A stretch of 9,935 bases of DNA from assembly GCA_002381225.1 (NCBI GenBank), contig DFSS01000051.1:6139-16073 (forward strand). Direction: 5' to 3'. This DNA is from Flavobacteriales bacterium UBA3431 (GTDB taxonomy: Bacteria; Bacteroidota; Bacteroidia; Flavobacteriales; Schleiferiaceae). A model generated the notes under the pieces. It worked only from the letters and a program-made list of their open reading frames with translations. It was not told where the DNA came from and made no database searches. The position numbers were made by a program, and so were the translations under genes. Of the stretch, positions 6,937 through 9,935 are shown piece by piece (the stretch's first letter is position 1; each line of letters begins with the position of its first letter).

Positions 6937-7626
6937 TCAATCCTTTGACCCTTTTACCCGGGAAGCATTGTGCATGTCCCCGTCTGATTGGGAGTCATGC
7001 GAATCCGGGAAGGACGAAGGGGTCTTGACCTCCCCCCACTCGAGGGATTCGAGGAACCGTATCACTTCGGCCTCAAAAAAGGCGTTCACCGGAGCGAGGG
7101 AGTCCGCATTGGGTTCCGCATAAACATAGGCGGCCCCGCGGATAAAGTGCTGGGTGCTGTCCGTGGCAAAAAACTGCACCGCCGAGGCGGCATTGCCTTG
7201 TAGCTGAAACATCACCGCGTACACACGGCTCTCCGGATTGATATACAATTTTTGGGCGATGCCGTCCGCCACGACCGAGTGCTTGAAAGCGAGTTTGTGC
7301 GCATCGTCGATGAGCTCGGCCAATTGACCATCCACCGCTTTGTACGTCAGCTGAAGGCGCCCGCGGCACCATGGGTATACAATATCTCCCCAGCCAGTTT
7401 CGGGACGCCCTTCCCAGGAGGCCGAGCCATGGACGGAAAAGTCATACGGTAAGGAGTTCGGCGCGGCCAATTCATGGAGGGAGACGGGAGACAGATCGGG
7501 GGGGGCTATGCGCAAGTATCCGGGGCGGCGTGGGAGTTCTGGGCTGCTTGGCCAGATCCAAACAGTCAGAATGGCCACTCCCAAGAGGACGCTCAGCCCA
7601 ATGAGCCAAGTGCGTTTATTCGCCAT
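6937..7626 (-). CDS. gldD: Gliding motility protein GldD
   Basis: GldD is a cell-envelope protein needed for gliding and type IX secretion in Flavobacterium; its exact role is not settled. This 229-residue protein matches the family in the N-terminal RRPGYLRI block (33-40), LTYKAVDG (93-100), DDAHKLAFKHSVVADGI (107-123), YINPESRVYAV (128-138), GNAASAVQFFATDSTQHF (144-161) and EPNADSLAPV (171-180). Family members are normally lipoproteins, but here residues 7-25 form a hydrophobic helix with no lipobox Cys; the only Cys is residue 87. The protein is therefore probably held in the membrane by an N-terminal anchor. The last 30 or so residues (from 200) are polar, rich in Ser and Asp, and look like an extension. 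The start overlaps the end of gldE by 11 bases, so the two genes are translationally coupled. Confidence 0.9.
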   Translation of the reverse strand: MANKRTWLIGLSVLLGVAILTVWIWPSSPELPRRPGYLRIAPPDLSPVSLHELAAPNSLPYDFSVHGSASWEGRPETGWGDIVYPWCRGRLQLTYKAVDGQLAELIDDAHKLAFKHSVVADGIAQKLYINPESRVYAVMFQLQGNAASAVQFFATDSTQHFIRGAAYVYAEPNADSLAPVNAFFEAEVIRFLESLEWGEVKTPSSFPDSHDSQSDGDMHNASRVKGSKD

Positions 7627-8926
7627 CTCGGTCGATTTTGACCTTCACCCGGACAATGCGACGGCGATCAGCTGCTTCGACAGTCCAATGCACAGGGCCG
7701 GTTTGTAGGGATTCCCCTTTGAGCGGCATGCGCCCCAATTGCTCCAAAATCAGTCCAGCGACCGTATCGGCCTCCCCACGGTAAGAATCCAAGATATCCG
7801 GGTCCAGGTCCACTGCGCGAAAAAGGTCCGAAAGTTGTGCACGCGCTTCAAACACAAAAGTGTCTTCGTCCAATTGCGAGTAAAGTTGCTCTTCGGTGTC
7901 AAACTCATCACGGATTTCACCAACAATTTCCTCCATGACATCCTCTAAGGTGACCAATCCGGAAATCCCACCGAACTCATCTACTACGAGGGCCATGTGC
8001 ATTTTTTTCTCTCGGAAGTCCCCCAGGAGGTCGTCAATTTTCATGCTCTCCGTCACAAAAAAGGCAGGTCGTACGAGGCTTGCCCAGGGGTAATCCTCCG
8101 GGGCATCAAGGTGTTTGAGCAAATCTTTGGCATGCAAGACTCCGACAATGGTGTCCAAATTTTCTTGAAAAATGGGTACGCGTGAGTAGCCATTCTCTGA
8201 GACGGCGTCCAAAACCTCAGGCAGAACTTTTCCAGCCTCTAAGGCAAACACATCTTGGCGAGGGGTCATGATCTGCTTGACCGAGGTTGTGCCAAACCGC
8301 ACAATCTCCCGCAAGAGGCGCTGTTGCTCCGGGGTTGTGGCGTCGTCGGCGGTCAAATCGAGGGCATCCTCCAATTCCTCGACGGTGAGGGATTTATTCT
8401 TGCTACTGCGTTCAATAAACCGGCTGGACCCTACAAGCGCCCGGCTAATGGGTTCGAGGACCTTCATGCTCCCCTGAATAAAGGGGGCTACCGTCTTGGC
8501 CCAAGAAACCCCATGGCTCGCGGCGTAGGTTTTTGGAATCACCTCGCCAAAAATGAGGAGCAAAGCCGTGACCAGTATGGTTTGAATCCCCACCGCCAAC
8601 CAAGGATGTTCGGTAAAGTTGAAAATCAAGCTGGTCACCCACGTGGACAAGAGGATCAGGGCGAGGTTGAACAAGTTATTGAGCACTAACAGCGAGGCGA
8701 GCAGCTTTTCAGGATGCTTCAGAATATCGAGAACGCGTTCGGCGCCCGGGGATTTTTCGTCGTGTAGCCTTGCCTTGTCATTGGGGGTCAAGGAAAAGTA
8801 GGCCACTTCGGATGCGGACGCCACGGCAGAGCCCACCAAGAGCAATCCCATGACGGCTAAAGGCGCAAAGGCCTCCGTCGAAAAAGGTTGAAATAAGTCG
8901 GGGAGAAGGGTCGGGTCAGGGTCCAA
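7616..8926 (-). CDS. gldE: Gliding motility-associated protein GldE (CNNM/CBS membrane protein)
   Basis: GldE is an inner-membrane protein that works alongside GldD in gliding; it belongs to the CorC/HlyC-like group of DUF21 (CNNM) proteins. In order, the 436 residues show the DUF21 membrane domain (about 20-190, with the GEVIPK motif at 117-122), two CBS domains (about 205-330, starting at IMTPRQDVFAL and including VVDEFGGISGLVTLEDVMEE) and a CorC_HlyC C-terminal domain (about 345-430). The N-terminus MDPDP is the one usual for GldE, but its first codon is TTG at 8926. An in-frame stop lies at 8942-8944 with no ATG or GTG between, and the next ATG (residue 26) lies inside the first membrane helix, so TTG is the likely start. 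The gene lies 28 bases after ssb and overlaps gldD by 11 bases. Confidence 0.94.
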   Translation of the reverse strand: MDPDPTLLPDLFQPFSTEAFAPLAVMGLLLVGSAVASASEVAYFSLTPNDKARLHDEKSPGAERVLDILKHPEKLLASLLVLNNLFNLALILLSTWVTSLIFNFTEHPWLAVGIQTILVTALLLIFGEVIPKTYAASHGVSWAKTVAPFIQGSMKVLEPISRALVGSSRFIERSSKNKSLTVEELEDALDLTADDATTPEQQRLLREIVRFGTTSVKQIMTPRQDVFALEAGKVLPEVLDAVSENGYSRVPIFQENLDTIVGVLHAKDLLKHLDAPEDYPWASLVRPAFFVTESMKIDDLLGDFREKKMHMALVVDEFGGISGLVTLEDVMEEIVGEIRDEFDTEEQLYSQLDEDTFVFEARAQLSDLFRAVDLDPDILDSYRGEADTVAGLILEQLGRMPLKGESLQTGPVHWTVEAADRRRIVRVKVKIDRDGE

Positions 8927-8954
8927 GGAGGAGAGTTTGGTTCACACGAGGGAG

Positions 8955-9422
8955 TTAAAACGGGAAGTCGTCATCTCCCTGGTCCACATGGCTGTCCGAC
9001 CCATAATCGCTGTCTTCGTCCGCATGGCGGTAGGCCGCCCTGGGGGTGCCTGCGGCCGCGCCTTCATCGCGGCTAGAGCGCATCGGGTTAGGTCCCAGCA
9101 TGGTCATAGAATCCGCTGCAATTTCAATGTTGTAGCGCGTTTGGTTGTGGTCATCGGTCCATTGACGTGAGCGAATTTTGCCTTCAATGAAGACCTTGTC
9201 GCCCTTTTTCAAGTAGCGTTCGCACACCTCACCCAAGCGCGGTGAACGGACCACAATGGTGTGCCATTCGGTGTTTTCGCGTCGGTTGCCCTCGCGATCC
9301 GTGTAGTTTTCGGTCGTGGCGATAGGGAAGCGTACAAGCATCCCTCCGTTGTCAAAGTTGCGGACTTCGGGATCCTTGCCCAAGTTGCCAATCAACATGA
9401 CTTTATTTAAAGTACCTGCCAT
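8955..9422 (-). CDS. ssb: Single-stranded DNA-binding protein
   Basis: SSB coats single-stranded DNA in replication, repair and recombination and recruits partner proteins through its tail. The protein is 155 residues. Residues 1-107 form the OB fold: LNKVMLIGNLGKDPEVR, RFPIATTENYTDREGNR, TEWHTIVV, YLKKGDKVFIEGKI and RYNIEIAADSM. A disordered tail from about residue 110, rich in Asp, Ser and Gly, ends in DDDFPF, the conserved partner-binding tip (DDDIPF in E. coli). The gene begins 18 bases after the mutY stop and is followed by gldE. It may be transcribed with mutY, with a possible extra start from a -7-like box overlapping the mutY stop. Confidence 0.97.
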   Translation of the reverse strand: MAGTLNKVMLIGNLGKDPEVRNFDNGGMLVRFPIATTENYTDREGNRRENTEWHTIVVRSPRLGEVCERYLKKGDKVFIEGKIRSRQWTDDHNQTRYNIEIAADSMTMLGPNPMRSSRDEGAAAGTPRAAYRHADEDSDYGSDSHVDQGDDDFPF

Positions 9423-9440
9423 TTGTATGAAGAGTAAAAA

Positions 9441-9935
9441 TCAAAAGTAGTTTTTTTCCTCAAACCACCATCGAATTGGTACCGGGAGCCCCAGTTTTTT
9501 GACTTCTTCGAGGGTAAACCAGGTCCAGGAAACCTCTAATGGGTCAAAATCACCCTTTATACCATGAAAATCTAGGGTGAGACTTCGGTGCGACAGCAGA
9601 TGTTTGGTCTGTAGATCAGGTTGGCTCTGGAGATAGGGAGGCAGCTCGGTTGGGAAGCACCAGAGGTCCGACCAGATGCCTGAAGAAGGACGCCGCACTA
9701 GTCCAAATTTGCCTTTCCATTGCGGCACATAGAGGGTCCAAGACTCGGCCTGAGGGCGTTTTTTCGCGGCTTTGATCGGAAAGGAATCCATGCTGCCTCG
9801 AAGGTGCGCTTCACAGCCCGGTTGGAGTGGGCAATGACCGCACTGGGGCCGGGTTGGGGTGCAAATGCGGGACCCCAAATCCATGATGGCTTGATTGCTG
9901 TCTCCAGGGCGCTCAGGGTCAAGCAGAGGGGTGGC
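9441..9935 (-). CDS. mutY: A/G-specific adenine glycosylase MutY, C-terminal part (cut by window edge)
   Basis: MutY removes adenine mispaired with 8-oxoguanine in base excision repair. The first visible codons lie at the window end, so the catalytic helix-hairpin-helix part is mostly missing; 164 residues remain. They open with ERPGDSNQAIMDLGSRIC, the end of the glycosylase core. The four cysteines of the 4Fe-4S cluster follow in the usual C-x6-C-x2-C-x5-C spacing (ICTPTRPQC, GHC, PLQPGC). After that comes the NUDIX-like C-terminal domain that recognises 8-oxoG (about residues 50-155), with VPQWKGKFGLVRRPSSGIWSDLWCFP and a closing GLPVPIRWW typical of the family. The frame stays open to base 9935. 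It is the first visible gene of the mutY-ssb-gldE-gldD run. Confidence 0.95.
   Translation of the reverse strand, partial: ATPLLDPERPGDSNQAIMDLGSRICTPTRPQCGHCPLQPGCEAHLRGSMDSFPIKAAKKRPQAESWTLYVPQWKGKFGLVRRPSSGIWSDLWCFPTELPPYLQSQPDLQTKHLLSHRSLTLDFHGIKGDFDPLEVSWTWFTLEEVKKLGLPVPIRWWFEEKNYF
9442..9449 (-). promoter_or_regulatory. Possible -7 box in front of ssb
   Basis: TACTTTTG on the minus strand (9449 down to 9442) matches TAnnTTTG and overlaps the last codons and stop of mutY, 19 bases before the ssb ATG. The nearest TTTG upstream is only 11 bases away, too close for a normal -33 element. It may be a chance match, but it would give ssb a separate promoter within the operon. Confidence 0.25.

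Overview
The window is a stretch of ordinary chromosomal housekeeping genes, most likely from a member of the Bacteroidota and probably a GC-rich relative of the Flavobacteriales. Three things support this: the gldE and gldD gliding genes next to ssb and mutY, promoter -7 boxes of the Bacteroidetes type (TAnnTTTG), and start sites with almost no Shine-Dalgarno sequence. I see no mobile element, CRISPR array, tRNA, rRNA or prophage gene. Coding is dense, and no gene-free stretch is longer than about 225 bases.

Left part, minus strand: rplU and rpmA (ribosomal proteins L21 and L27) form a short operon with a good Bacteroidetes promoter upstream. A rho-independent terminator follows rpmA, and serS (seryl-tRNA synthetase, cut by the window edge) starts almost directly behind that terminator. 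Diverging from rplU on the plus strand is a two-gene operon of exported M16 metallopeptidase-family proteins whose stop and start codons overlap (TAATG). The first carries the zinc motif HxxEH. The second has lost it, keeps the Arg/Tyr substrate-binding signature, and carries an extra C-terminal domain. They probably form one heterodimeric periplasmic protease. A strong terminator closes this operon.

Middle: an EamA/DMT-type membrane transporter (minus) and the heme A synthase ctaA/COX15 (plus) diverge from a gap of only 31 bases. The gap contains a perfect 8-bp inverted repeat whose two arms are each a -7 box facing outward. If these are the real promoters, both mRNAs are nearly leaderless. 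The heme A synthase keeps most of its heme-ligand histidines but has Asn where the family's EXXHR motif has its first His.

Right part, minus strand: mutY (C-terminal half, cut by the window edge), ssb, gldE and gldD run in one direction with short gaps or overlaps and look like one operon. This links DNA repair and single-strand binding to gliding-motility/type IX secretion genes, an order familiar in Bacteroidetes. Two details are unusual: gldE appears to start with TTG, and GldD, normally a lipoprotein, has no lipobox cysteine here and seems to be held by an N-terminal membrane helix.

No clearly undescribed system was found. The findings are local oddities in recognisable genes and their control regions.
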